From positions 1 through 10,411 of the forward strand of contig SMVT01000168.1 of NCBI GenBank assembly GCA_004357365.1: DNA of 10,411 nucleotides, written 5' to 3'. Under the pieces are notes generated by a model. It saw nothing but the letters and a program-made list of their open reading frames with translations. It searched no databases and was not told the DNA's origin. Shown here one piece after another: positions 1-5,816 of the stretch; the first letter of the stretch is position 1; each line of letters opens with the position of its first letter. The position numbers and the translations under genes were made by a program. This DNA is from Nitrospina sp. Lineage in GTDB: Bacteria; Nitrospinota; Nitrospinia; Nitrospinales; Nitrospinaceae.

Positions 1-86
1 AGGCTGAACAGACAGGGGTCCGACAGCAGGGTGGTCTCCTTCGATTCGCACAAAAGGCAGGCGTGGCCCATCAATGTGGTTTTCAT
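1..86 (-). CDS. Metallo-beta-lactamase-fold hydrolase, N-terminal fragment (runs off the left edge)
   Basis: This is the 5' end of a leftward gene; only 28 codons are inside the window. The translated start reads MKTTLMGHACLL and then LLSDPCLF. That matches the usual opening of UlaG-like MBL-fold hydrolases: a first strand ending in GHA(C/S), a second strand, then a DP(W/C)L motif (here D23-P24). The zinc-binding HxHxDH motif would lie outside the window, so activity cannot be judged. The ATG at 84-86 is preceded only by a weak purine stretch (GAGCGAG), and an AT-rich stretch at about 91-110 could hold its promoter. It is divergent from the unrecognised gene starting at 264. The family assignment rests on a short N-terminal match and is moderate. 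Confidence 0.6.
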   Translation of the reverse strand, partial: MKTTLMGHACLLCESKETTLLSDPCLFS

Positions 87-190
87 CTCGCTCGTTTTAT
101 GTTTATATGGTTTTTCCCCAGAGAAGAGGCGCTAGCATAACCGAAGCAAAAGCCGGCCTCAAGGCCATTTCCGGGGGTTGGATTAAAGTA

Positions 191-220
191 TTGACAGAGG
201 CCAACGAGTTTGTGGACAAT
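191..220 (+). promoter_or_regulatory. Candidate sigma70-type promoter for the gene at 264
   Basis: A perfect -35 box TTGACA lies at 191-196. An 18-bp spacer separates it from GACAAT at 215-220, which matches the TATAAT consensus at 4 of 6 positions. Transcription would start near 227, giving a leader of about 37 nt before the ATG at 264. This is a motif match only. Confidence 0.4.
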
Positions 221-263
221 AGCAGATCACGGACCCTTGAAATCAAATTTTGGATTAGGAACC

Positions 264-803
264 ATGACGGAAAAGAATATAGCATTTGAAGAAGGCCAAA
301 CATGCCCCATCAATGTCGAGGGAACTGGAGGCGGATTGTCCATCTCGCCCAATGGCGACCTGTTGTTGATGGGGGCGGTTCCCAGCCCCTCCAACCAGCA
401 GATAGAGGCCTGGGGGGGCAAATGGCGGGCTAAACTGGTGACGGAATCCGAGTTTCCCTCCATTCCCATTTTCGCCGTCGGTAGCGAGGACTGGATTCTG
501 GAGGCCCCCTGCAATCCCGCCCAGATGGAGAAGGAGGCTCCGGGGTTCTCCGAAGCGCTTTATGCTAAAGAGGAATGCACCATGGCCGCCATCCTGGTGG
601 ACTCGGATACCGGGATCATCCGCAAGATCACCCAGGTTCCTCTCGACGATATGTTCGTCGAACGGCTGGTGCTGTCCTGGAACCCCTTCCGGTTTGAAGG
701 CGACGATTACAACAAATCCTTCACCCCGGAGGAATTTTCCAAACGGGTGGGAGAAGTCTTCAGAATGAAGCCCTCGAAAGAATTGTGGGTGACGTCGTGG
801 TAA
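264..803 (+). CDS. Unrecognised 179-residue soluble protein
   Basis: I do not recognise this protein. The frame stays open upstream to an ATG at 210. I prefer the ATG at 264 because AGGA lies just before it and because 210 falls inside the candidate promoter. The product (MTEKNIAFEEGQ...) has no signal peptide or membrane segment, and is acidic to neutral with scattered cysteines. The first third is glycine-rich (GTGGGLSISPNG), consistent with beta hairpins. The middle contains several tryptophans and alternating hydrophobic strands (IPIFAVGSEDWIL). The end looks helical (SFTPEEFSKRVGEVF). A small alpha/beta or all-beta cytoplasmic protein is plausible, but no catalytic motif is visible. It converges on the LRR gene with a 22-bp gap and no evident terminator hairpin. 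Coding is supported by its unbroken length and by codon usage similar to its neighbours. Confidence 0.75.
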   Translation: MTEKNIAFEEGQTCPINVEGTGGGLSISPNGDLLLMGAVPSPSNQQIEAWGGKWRAKLVTESEFPSIPIFAVGSEDWILEAPCNPAQMEKEAPGFSEALYAKEECTMAAILVDSDTGIIRKITQVPLDDMFVERLVLSWNPFRFEGDDYNKSFTPEEFSKRVGEVFRMKPSKELWVTSW

Positions 804-825
804 GCGGGAATGAGATGGTGAATGT

Positions 826-2022
826 CTACTGAGTGTATTCGTCGTCCTCGATGATTTCCTCTTCTTCTTCTTCCTCCTCTTCCTCGATATCTTCGAATTC
901 CTCCTCTTCTTCCTCTTCCTCTTCTGCCTCCTCTTCCTCGCGCTCGAACACCGGGTATTCGAGGTCCTGGAGAAACTCCGAATCTCTCAAAGCCTCCCAG
1001 CCTTCATCGTCATAGGCATTGCCCTCGATATACAATCGGAGCAGGCTGGACATCAATTCCGACTCCGCAATGGCCAGCAGTCCCTCGTTGGTGATTTCAT
1101 TGTTCTCGACCATGAGGGTTTCAAGATGGGCAAAATTCTCCGACTGGACGATCCATTTAACCCCCTCATCGCCGATCTGGTTACGGTCCAGAGACAACAG
1201 GATCAGATTTTTGAGATAAGGTGATTCGGCCAGGGACTTCACGCCCTCGGCGGTGATATGGTTGAGTTCAAGGTAAAGCTTCTTCAGGTCCTGCAGGCCT
1301 TCAAAATCGGCGATGATTTTGGCCTGCATGTCGCCCAGATTGAGTTTGCTCAGATCGAGCACTTCACCGTCTTCGCTCAGCCGCTTGCGGATCATGTTGA
1401 GAACCAGGAATCCGCCAATCGCTTCTTTGCCTTTTTCGGTCAATTGATTTTCAGTCAGGTCGATGCTCTGCAGGGTGACGAAGTTCGGGCTGTTCGCCAA
1501 GGCGATGGCTCCCTCATCGGTGATGCCATTTTTCTTGAGGTCCAGTAACTCCAGGTTGGGCAGATTTTTGGTTTCCGCGAGGGCCTTGACACCCTCATCC
1601 CCCAGCTTGTTTTGGGACAGCACCAGGCTGGTCAACGACTGAAAATTCCCGGAATCGGCAATATACCGGGCGCCCTGTTGGGAAATTTCGTTCCAGGCCA
1701 GCCGCAGGGATTTCAACCTGTTCAGTTTTTGGGATTCGGCAAAATACTTGACTCCTTCATCCCCGATTTTATTCTTGTACAACTTGAGGTACTCGAGATT
1801 CGCCAGGTTATCCGACTCCGCGATGGCCTTCGCGCTTTCCGGCCCCAGTTTCTGCACGGGAATGATCAGCCGTTTCAGCCGACGGACGGATTTGGATTGC
1901 GCCAGAGTGATGACACCTGCATCCCCCAGCTTGGTGAAGTTGAAATCCAGGGTTTCATAATTCAGGCTCAACTTAAAACCGTTCCGGATAATTCCTTCGA
2001 TGTTGTAAAACTTTTTGGTCAT
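826..2022 (-). CDS. Leucine-rich-repeat protein with polyglutamate C-terminal tail
   Basis: This 398-residue protein has no signal peptide or membrane segment, so it is probably cytoplasmic. From about residue 20 to 350 it is built of ribonuclease-inhibitor-type LRRs with the pattern LxxLxLxxNxIGDEGVKxLAES. The GDEG-like marker falls at residues 33, 60, 87, 114, 141, 168 and 195, then at 230, 257, 284, 311 and 338. That is twelve units of exactly 27 residues, interrupted once by 8 extra residues (about 205-220). Residues 360-398 form a tail in which 30 of 39 residues are Glu or Asp, with Glu runs of 9 and 10. The ATG is preceded by GGAG at a spacing of 5. The gene lies 40 bp after an alpha/beta hydrolase on the same strand and may be co-transcribed with it. 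LRR solenoids of this type normally bind proteins. The acidic tail suggests a basic partner or chaperone-like behaviour, which is inference. The partner is unknown. Confidence 0.9.
   Translation of the reverse strand: MTKKFYNIEGIIRNGFKLSLNYETLDFNFTKLGDAGVITLAQSKSVRRLKRLIIPVQKLGPESAKAIAESDNLANLEYLKLYKNKIGDEGVKYFAESQKLNRLKSLRLAWNEISQQGARYIADSGNFQSLTSLVLSQNKLGDEGVKALAETKNLPNLELLDLKKNGITDEGAIALANSPNFVTLQSIDLTENQLTEKGKEAIGGFLVLNMIRKRLSEDGEVLDLSKLNLGDMQAKIIADFEGLQDLKKLYLELNHITAEGVKSLAESPYLKNLILLSLDRNQIGDEGVKWIVQSENFAHLETLMVENNEITNEGLLAIAESELMSSLLRLYIEGNAYDDEGWEALRDSEFLQDLEYPVFEREEEEAEEEEEEEEEFEDIEEEEEEEEEEIIEDDEYTQ
829..945 (-). repeat. Low-complexity GAA/GAG tract encoding the acidic tail
   Basis: On the + strand this reads as an almost pure pyrimidine run of TTC/CTC triplets. 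On the coding strand it is mixed GAA and GAG codons, broken by short inserts (Ala; FEDI; II). The mixed codon choice argues against a recent simple trinucleotide expansion and for selection on the acidic protein sequence. The run is nonetheless a likely site of slippage and length variation between strains. Confidence 0.8.
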
Positions 2023-2062
2023 GAACGCTCCAAACCCTGTGCAATCAGGGAAGGTCTTTCAC

Positions 2063-2827
2063 TTAATTTAGCACTTTCTCAAAAAACCGGTGCAGGCATT
2101 TGAAATAGGCGTTGTCCGGGGCCATCAGGATGTCATTGTGCCCTACCCCTTCCAGAATTTGCAAGGATTTTGATTCCGACCCCGCCTGTTCATAATTCAA
2201 TTGGGCTTCATCGGGAAGGATCAACTCATCGTCCTCCCCGTGCATGATCAGCAGGGGGCAGGTCACTTTTTTGATTTTTCGGCTGTTGTTGAACAGCGCA
2301 TCTTCCTCGGGCGTCATTCGGTCGATGCGCAGGCCCCGTCGCCTCACCAGCGGGAGGGGATCGGCATAGCCGCTTTCGATCACACAACAATCAATTTCCG
2401 GATAACGGGCGCACAATTCGATGGCCGATGCGCTTCCCAGGGACCGCCCCATGACACACACGGTATCCAGCAACTTCCCGTCATGTTTCAGGGTTTGATA
2501 GATGCGGTCGGCGTCCTGCAACGCCGTTCTCAGAGTCGGATAGCCGCCGCTCCGGCCGTAACCCCGGTAATCGCAGACCACAAACTCCGCTCCCAGATGC
2601 GCGAACGCCTTGGACAATTCGTCGTAATCCGAGGTGATCTCGCCGTTGCCATGAAAAAACAGCAGGGAGAACCGGGCATGGGGTGAAGGATGACGCCGCA
2701 GGTGAACTTGAACCTCCGGTTCCACCTCCACGTAAATTTCATCCGTTCCCTCCGGAGGCGCCAGAAGATCCGGCCGGGGAAAAAACAGGTTGGTGTTAAA
2801 TTCGGATGAATCAAAAACAGAATCCAT
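2063..2827 (-). CDS. Alpha/beta hydrolase, Bem46-like
   Basis: A complete 254-residue alpha/beta hydrolase. Visible landmarks in order are the oxyanion-side motif FFHGNGE (57-63), the strand-4 motif DYRGYGRSGG (86-95), the nucleophile elbow GRSLGS with Ser129, the acid motif HGEDD with Asp200 the likely acid, and the catalytic His230 in GVGHND. HGNGE plus DYRGYGRSGG is typical of the Bem46/ABHD13/ABHD17-type serine hydrolases. Bacterial members are mostly of unknown substrate, with esterase or thioesterase activity the usual guess. There is no export signal, so it is likely cytosolic. The N-terminus is acidic and Phe/Pro-rich (residues 1-30). The ribosome binding site is weak (AAAAAG). The downstream LRR gene follows after 40 bp on the same strand. 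The gene is divergent from the aconitase gene. The triad is intact, so an active enzyme is expected; the specific reaction cannot be read from sequence. Confidence 0.9.
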   Translation of the reverse strand: MDSVFDSSEFNTNLFFPRPDLLAPPEGTDEIYVEVEPEVQVHLRRHPSPHARFSLLFFHGNGEITSDYDELSKAFAHLGAEFVVCDYRGYGRSGGYPTLRTALQDADRIYQTLKHDGKLLDTVCVMGRSLGSASAIELCARYPEIDCCVIESGYADPLPLVRRRGLRIDRMTPEEDALFNNSRKIKKVTCPLLIMHGEDDELILPDEAQLNYEQAGSESKSLQILEGVGHNDILMAPDNAYFKCLHRFFEKVLN

Positions 2828-2863
2828 AGTTCTTTTTAGGCAATTTTTGATAACTGATTGAAT

Positions 2864-2892
2864 ATATTACATTTAGAAAAATGCCAGGTCAG
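2864..2892 (-). promoter_or_regulatory. Weak candidate promoter for the hydrolase-LRR pair
   Basis: Read leftward, CTGACC (2887-2892, 4 of 6 to consensus) and TAATAT (2864-2869, 4 of 6) are separated by 17 bp in an AT-rich stretch about 40 bp upstream of the hydrolase ATG. Spacing is ideal but both boxes are imperfect. Confidence 0.25.
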
Positions 2893-2976
2893 GAGCCCGA
2901 TTCTTAAAATATTTGAATTTGCAAGAGTTTCATGGCAAAATTAGTCGTTTCCAATCCGGCTTATGTAACTCGTCTT

Positions 2977-3009
2977 CCCCAACCCCCACACTATTTAAGG
3001 GTTGAGGGG
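2977..3009 (+). promoter_or_regulatory. GC-rich imperfect hairpin in the aconitase upstream region
   Basis: CCCCAACCC (2977-2985) can pair with GGGTTGAGGGG (2999-3009). That gives a 9-bp stem with one bulged region and a 13-nt loop, standing out in otherwise AT-rich DNA. It ends 41 bp before the aconitase ATG and is not followed by a T-tract, so it is not a standard terminator. It could be a leader-RNA structure or an operator. No function is shown by the sequence. Confidence 0.35.
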
Positions 3010-3037
3010 CCATTATATCAACAAAAAAATTATCACG

Positions 3038-3044
3038 TAAGGAG
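3038..3044 (+). promoter_or_regulatory. Strong ribosome binding site of the aconitase gene
   Basis: TAAGGAG lies 6 nt before the ATG at 3051 and is the best Shine-Dalgarno match in the window. It fixes the aconitase start and suggests high translation compared with the weak sites of most neighbouring genes. Confidence 0.85.
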
Positions 3045-3050
3045 AGTTCA

Positions 3051-5291
3051 ATGTTACTGGACCCTGCGCCCATTGAAAAATTGTTTCAATCCCTGGAGAA
3101 ATCCCTGAGCGCCGCCCGCAGTAATCTGGGTAGAAAATTAACCATCATGGAAAAGATTCTTTTTTCCCATATGGACCCTGGTACAGACTTTTCCAAACTG
3201 GAACCGGGGAAATCAGATATCTTTTTGAATGCCGACCGTGTGGCCATGCAGGACGCCACCGCACAGATGGCCATTTTACAATTCATGTCCGCCAAAATAT
3301 CCAAAGTTGCGGTTCCCACCACCATTCACTGCGACCATTTGATCCAGGCGCACACCGGTTCCGACGTGGACCTCAAAGCGGCTATTGAAACCAACAAGGA
3401 GGTGTACGATTTTCTGCAATCCTCGGCCATGAAATACGGCATGGGATTCTGGAAACCCGGCTCCGGGATCATCCACCAGGTGGTGTTCGAAAACTATGCC
3501 GTGCCGGGAACCCTGATGATCGGTACCGACTCCCATACTCCGAATTCCGGCGGCTTGGGCATGATCGCCATCGGTGTCGGCGGTGCGGATGCGGTGGACA
3601 TCATGACCGGACAGCAATTCATGACCCGGATGCCGAAACTGATCGGCATCAAACTGACCGGCAAACTGACCGGCTGGACCGCCTCGAAGGACATCATTCT
3701 CAAGGTGGCCACCATGCTGACGGTTAAGGGTGGTACCGGAAAAATTCTGGAATATTTCGGTGACGGCGCGCGTTCCCTCAGCGCCACCAGCAAAGGGACC
3801 GTGACCAACATGGGTGCGGAAATCGGCTCCACCACCTCCATCTTCGGCTATGACGAAAATATGGACGTCTACCTCCGTAAAACCGAGCGGGATGCGGTGG
3901 CCGATCTTTGTAAGAAATACGCCGAGCACCTGGTTTCCGATCCTGAAGTGGAACAGGACCCGGAAAAATATTACGACGAAATCTATGAAATTGATCTGTC
4001 CACGTTGGAGCCGCAAATTGTCGGTCCCCACACCCCGGACCTGGGCCGTCCGGTTTCGCAGATGGCGGCGGATGTCGACAAAAACAACTATCCCGAAAAA
4101 CTTTCGGCCGCGTTGATCGGGTCCTGCACCAACTCCAGTTATGAGGATCTGACCCGGGCGGTCAGCCTGGCGCGCCAGGCCAAGAAAGCGGGTCTCAAAG
4201 CAAAATCCATATTCCTGATCACTCCCGGTTCAGAACGCATTTTCGAAACCATCAGCCGTGACGGAATTCTGAAGGATTTTGAAGATGTCGGGGGTACAGT
4301 ATTGGCCAACGCCTGCGGACCCTGCATCGGCCAGTGGAAGCGGGAGGACATCAAGAAAGGCGACGCCAACAGCATCATCAGCTCGTACAACCGCAACTTT
4401 GCCAAGCGGAACGACGGTAACGCGGAAACGCTGAGTTTTATCACCAGTCCGGAGATCGTGGTGGCTATGGCCTTCGCGGGCAGTATGAAATTCAACCCGT
4501 TGACCGACTCGATCGGCGATTTCAAATTCGAGCCGCCCACCGGCGAAGTCTTTCCGGCCCAGGGATATGCCAGCAAGGACAGCGGTTATATGGCGCCGTC
4601 CATGTCCGGGGAAGTCGTCATCGATCCCAAAAGCGAACGGCTGTCCTTTCTGGAACCGTTCCCGAAACAGGATCCGGTGGCGGATTTCAAGGATCTCAAG
4701 GTATTGTTCAAAGCGACGGGGAAATGCACCACTGACCATATTTCGCAGGCCGGTCCCTGGTTGAAATTCCGCGGTCACTTGGACAACATTAGTAACAACC
4801 TGTTCCTGGGCGCCGTCAACTCCTATTACGATGAGACGGGCAAAGGGACCAACCTGATGACGGGTGAGACCGACGAGCTGAACAAGATCGCCCGTCACTA
4901 CAAGGACAACGGTGTGGGATGGGTCGTTTTTGCCGAAGAAAACATCGGAGAGGGATCCAGCCGCGAGCACGCCGCCATGGAGCCGCGTCACATGGGTTGC
5001 CGGGCCATCATCGCCAAATCCTATGCCCGGATTTTTGAAGCAAATCTCAAAAAGCAGGGTCTTCTGCCGCTTACATTCTCCAACAAGGACGATTACGAGA
5101 ACATCCAGCAGAAAGACACGATCAGCTTGGAAGGATTGGAGGGTATCAAGCCCGGCCAGGCGGTGACCATGACGGTCACTCACGAAGACGGTTCAACGGA
5201 TAAAATTCAGTTGAACCACAGTTTGAACGAAGGGGAGATCAAATGGTTTTACGCGGGTTCCGCGTTGAATTATGTAGGGAGTCAGGCGTAA
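3051..5291 (+). CDS. acn: Aconitate hydratase, mitochondrial-type (746 aa)
   Basis: Interconverts citrate and isocitrate via cis-aconitate, in the cytosol, for the oxidative or reductive citric acid cycle. It is full length for the mitochondrial-type aconitase family (about 750-780 residues including targeting peptides). It is clearly shorter than the roughly 890-residue AcnA/IRP and 860-residue AcnB types. The three [4Fe-4S] ligands are present: Cys359 in IGSCTN, and Cys422 and Cys425 in ACGPC. Other active-site landmarks are HCDH (93-96), GTDSHTPN (158-165), GVGGADAVD (175-183) and the swivel-domain GEGSSREHAA (633-642), which carries the catalytic serine region. The large lyase domain spans about 30-480 and the swivel domain about 540-680. 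It is a single-gene unit: strong ribosome binding site upstream, intrinsic terminator 25 bp after the stop. Divergent from the hydrolase gene. Nothing is truncated or odd. Whether it serves an oxidative or a reductive cycle cannot be told from this window. Confidence 0.97.
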   Translation: MLLDPAPIEKLFQSLEKSLSAARSNLGRKLTIMEKILFSHMDPGTDFSKLEPGKSDIFLNADRVAMQDATAQMAILQFMSAKISKVAVPTTIHCDHLIQAHTGSDVDLKAAIETNKEVYDFLQSSAMKYGMGFWKPGSGIIHQVVFENYAVPGTLMIGTDSHTPNSGGLGMIAIGVGGADAVDIMTGQQFMTRMPKLIGIKLTGKLTGWTASKDIILKVATMLTVKGGTGKILEYFGDGARSLSATSKGTVTNMGAEIGSTTSIFGYDENMDVYLRKTERDAVADLCKKYAEHLVSDPEVEQDPEKYYDEIYEIDLSTLEPQIVGPHTPDLGRPVSQMAADVDKNNYPEKLSAALIGSCTNSSYEDLTRAVSLARQAKKAGLKAKSIFLITPGSERIFETISRDGILKDFEDVGGTVLANACGPCIGQWKREDIKKGDANSIISSYNRNFAKRNDGNAETLSFITSPEIVVAMAFAGSMKFNPLTDSIGDFKFEPPTGEVFPAQGYASKDSGYMAPSMSGEVVIDPKSERLSFLEPFPKQDPVADFKDLKVLFKATGKCTTDHISQAGPWLKFRGHLDNISNNLFLGAVNSYYDETGKGTNLMTGETDELNKIARHYKDNGVGWVVFAEENIGEGSSREHAAMEPRHMGCRAIIAKSYARIFEANLKKQGLLPLTFSNKDDYENIQQKDTISLEGLEGIKPGQAVTMTVTHEDGSTDKIQLNHSLNEGEIKWFYAGSALNYVGSQA

Positions 5292-5316
5292 ATCAGAAAT
5301 CGGAATTTATCTATGG

Positions 5317-5346
5317 CGGGCAGGCCGGAAGGTCTGCCCGTTTTTT
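5317..5346 (+). terminator. Intrinsic terminator after the aconitase gene
   Basis: CGGGCAGGCC (5317-5326) pairs with GGTCTGCCCG (5331-5340), forming a 10-bp stem with one G-U pair and a GGAA tetraloop, followed directly by six T. The stem is also downstream of the convergent gene ending at 5345, whose stop codon lies in the T-run. On the minus strand there is no T-tract after the stem, so efficient leftward termination is doubtful. Confidence 0.93.
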
Positions 5347-5566
5347 ATGCCAGCGGTTCCGGCCTTATCGAAAAAGTTCGCTCGGCTTCCCAAAGGCTTC
5401 TGGCTTTCAATTCATCTTCGATATTCAAAAGCTTTTGTTGCAGCAGTCCCACTTTTCCATTGGCGGAGTTTTCATCCTTCATTCTGCTTTCCAAAAGTTT
5501 TTTGGTTGTTTCATAATAAACCAGCAATTCTTCGTCATCCAGATTTTCATCATTTGATTCACTCAT
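5345..5566 (-). CDS. Small acidic coiled-coil protein (73 aa)
   Basis: I do not recognise a family. The 73-residue product begins with an acidic stretch (MSESNDENLDDEE). A long helical segment at about 12-62 follows, with spaced hydrophobics (LLVYYETTKKLLESRM, then VGLLQQKLLNIEDEL), suggesting a short coiled coil broken by NSANGK near 33-38. The end is proline-containing and not helical. There is no signal or membrane segment, so it is probably cytosolic and oligomeric, or a partner of another protein; SlyX-like size but no sequence match that I can see. The ATG has only a weak GGGTG site upstream. It is the last gene of the leftward cluster, 43 bp after the SH3-like gene. Its TAA stop overlaps the T-run of the aconitase terminator. 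Coding is supported by a sensible composition and by its position in the cluster. Confidence 0.65.
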   Translation of the reverse strand: MSESNDENLDDEELLVYYETTKKLLESRMKDENSANGKVGLLQQKLLNIEDELKARSLWEAERTFSIRPEPLA

Positions 5567-5609
5567 AAGACACCCGATAAAATAATGATTCCAAGGGAAA
5601 CATTGAATT

Positions 5610-5804
5610 TCAGGTGATTTTAATACAGGGATTCGGACAAAAAATCCAGCCTTTTTTTTTGCCTTTTCTCCAGGTGATTTTTATCCAGTCCCCCTTCCGC
5701 TGGACCGGCATCACCCGGGTCCCGCGGACCAGCCGGTTGCAGACTTCCCCCTTTTCATTCAAATGCACGGTATAGGTTTTATCCAAATCCAGATATTCCG
5801 CCAT
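5610..5804 (-). CDS. Small SH3-like domain protein (64 aa)
   Basis: Almost the whole protein resembles a bacterial SH3-type beta-barrel. The key pattern is a turn with RGTRVMPVQRKGDWIKI, followed by KGKKKGWIFCPNP. It corresponds to the GTxVxVLxxxGdWxkV...GxxGWI signature of SH3b domains. It is strongly basic in its second half and carries a CPNPC pair near the end (two cysteines 4 apart) plus one earlier cysteine. No signal peptide is visible, which is unusual because most SH3b domains act on cell wall outside the membrane. It might therefore act inside the cell, or the annotated start may miss an export signal. The start lies 12 bp after the M48 gene stop with a weak ribosome site, suggesting coupled translation. 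The function is not known; the domain is a likely ligand-binding module. Confidence 0.65.
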   Translation of the reverse strand: MAEYLDLDKTYTVHLNEKGEVCNRLVRGTRVMPVQRKGDWIKITWRKGKKKGWIFCPNPCIKIT

Positions 5805-5816
5805 TTCACATAAAAA

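Noticed and set aside
74..289. 71-residue + strand frame upstream of the unrecognised gene
   Set aside because: It overlaps the MBL gene start, the candidate promoter and the ATG at 264. It has no ribosome site and no protein-like pattern.
833..1015. 60-residue serine-rich frame on the + strand
   Set aside because: The serine runs are just the complement of the polyglutamate codon tract of the LRR gene.
958..1960. 81-bp periodic DNA as a possible CRISPR or tandem repeat array
   Set aside because: The period equals 27 codons of a diverged LRR. Units are not near-identical at the DNA level and there is no repeat-spacer structure.
1612..2103. 163-residue frame on the + strand
   Set aside because: It lies almost entirely opposite the LRR coding region, and its Gln/Phe/Gly-rich periodic composition mirrors the LRR codons.
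2977..3009. Hairpin as an intrinsic terminator
   Set aside because: No T-tract follows on either strand, and no gene ends into it; both flanking genes start away from it.
3276..4031. 251-residue open frame on the minus strand
   Set aside because: It lies wholly opposite the aconitase gene, has a His/Gly/Phe-rich composition typical of antisense frames, and lacks a ribosome site.
4230..5183. 317-residue open frame on the minus strand
   Set aside because: Also antisense to aconitase. The sense frame has all family motifs; this one has none.
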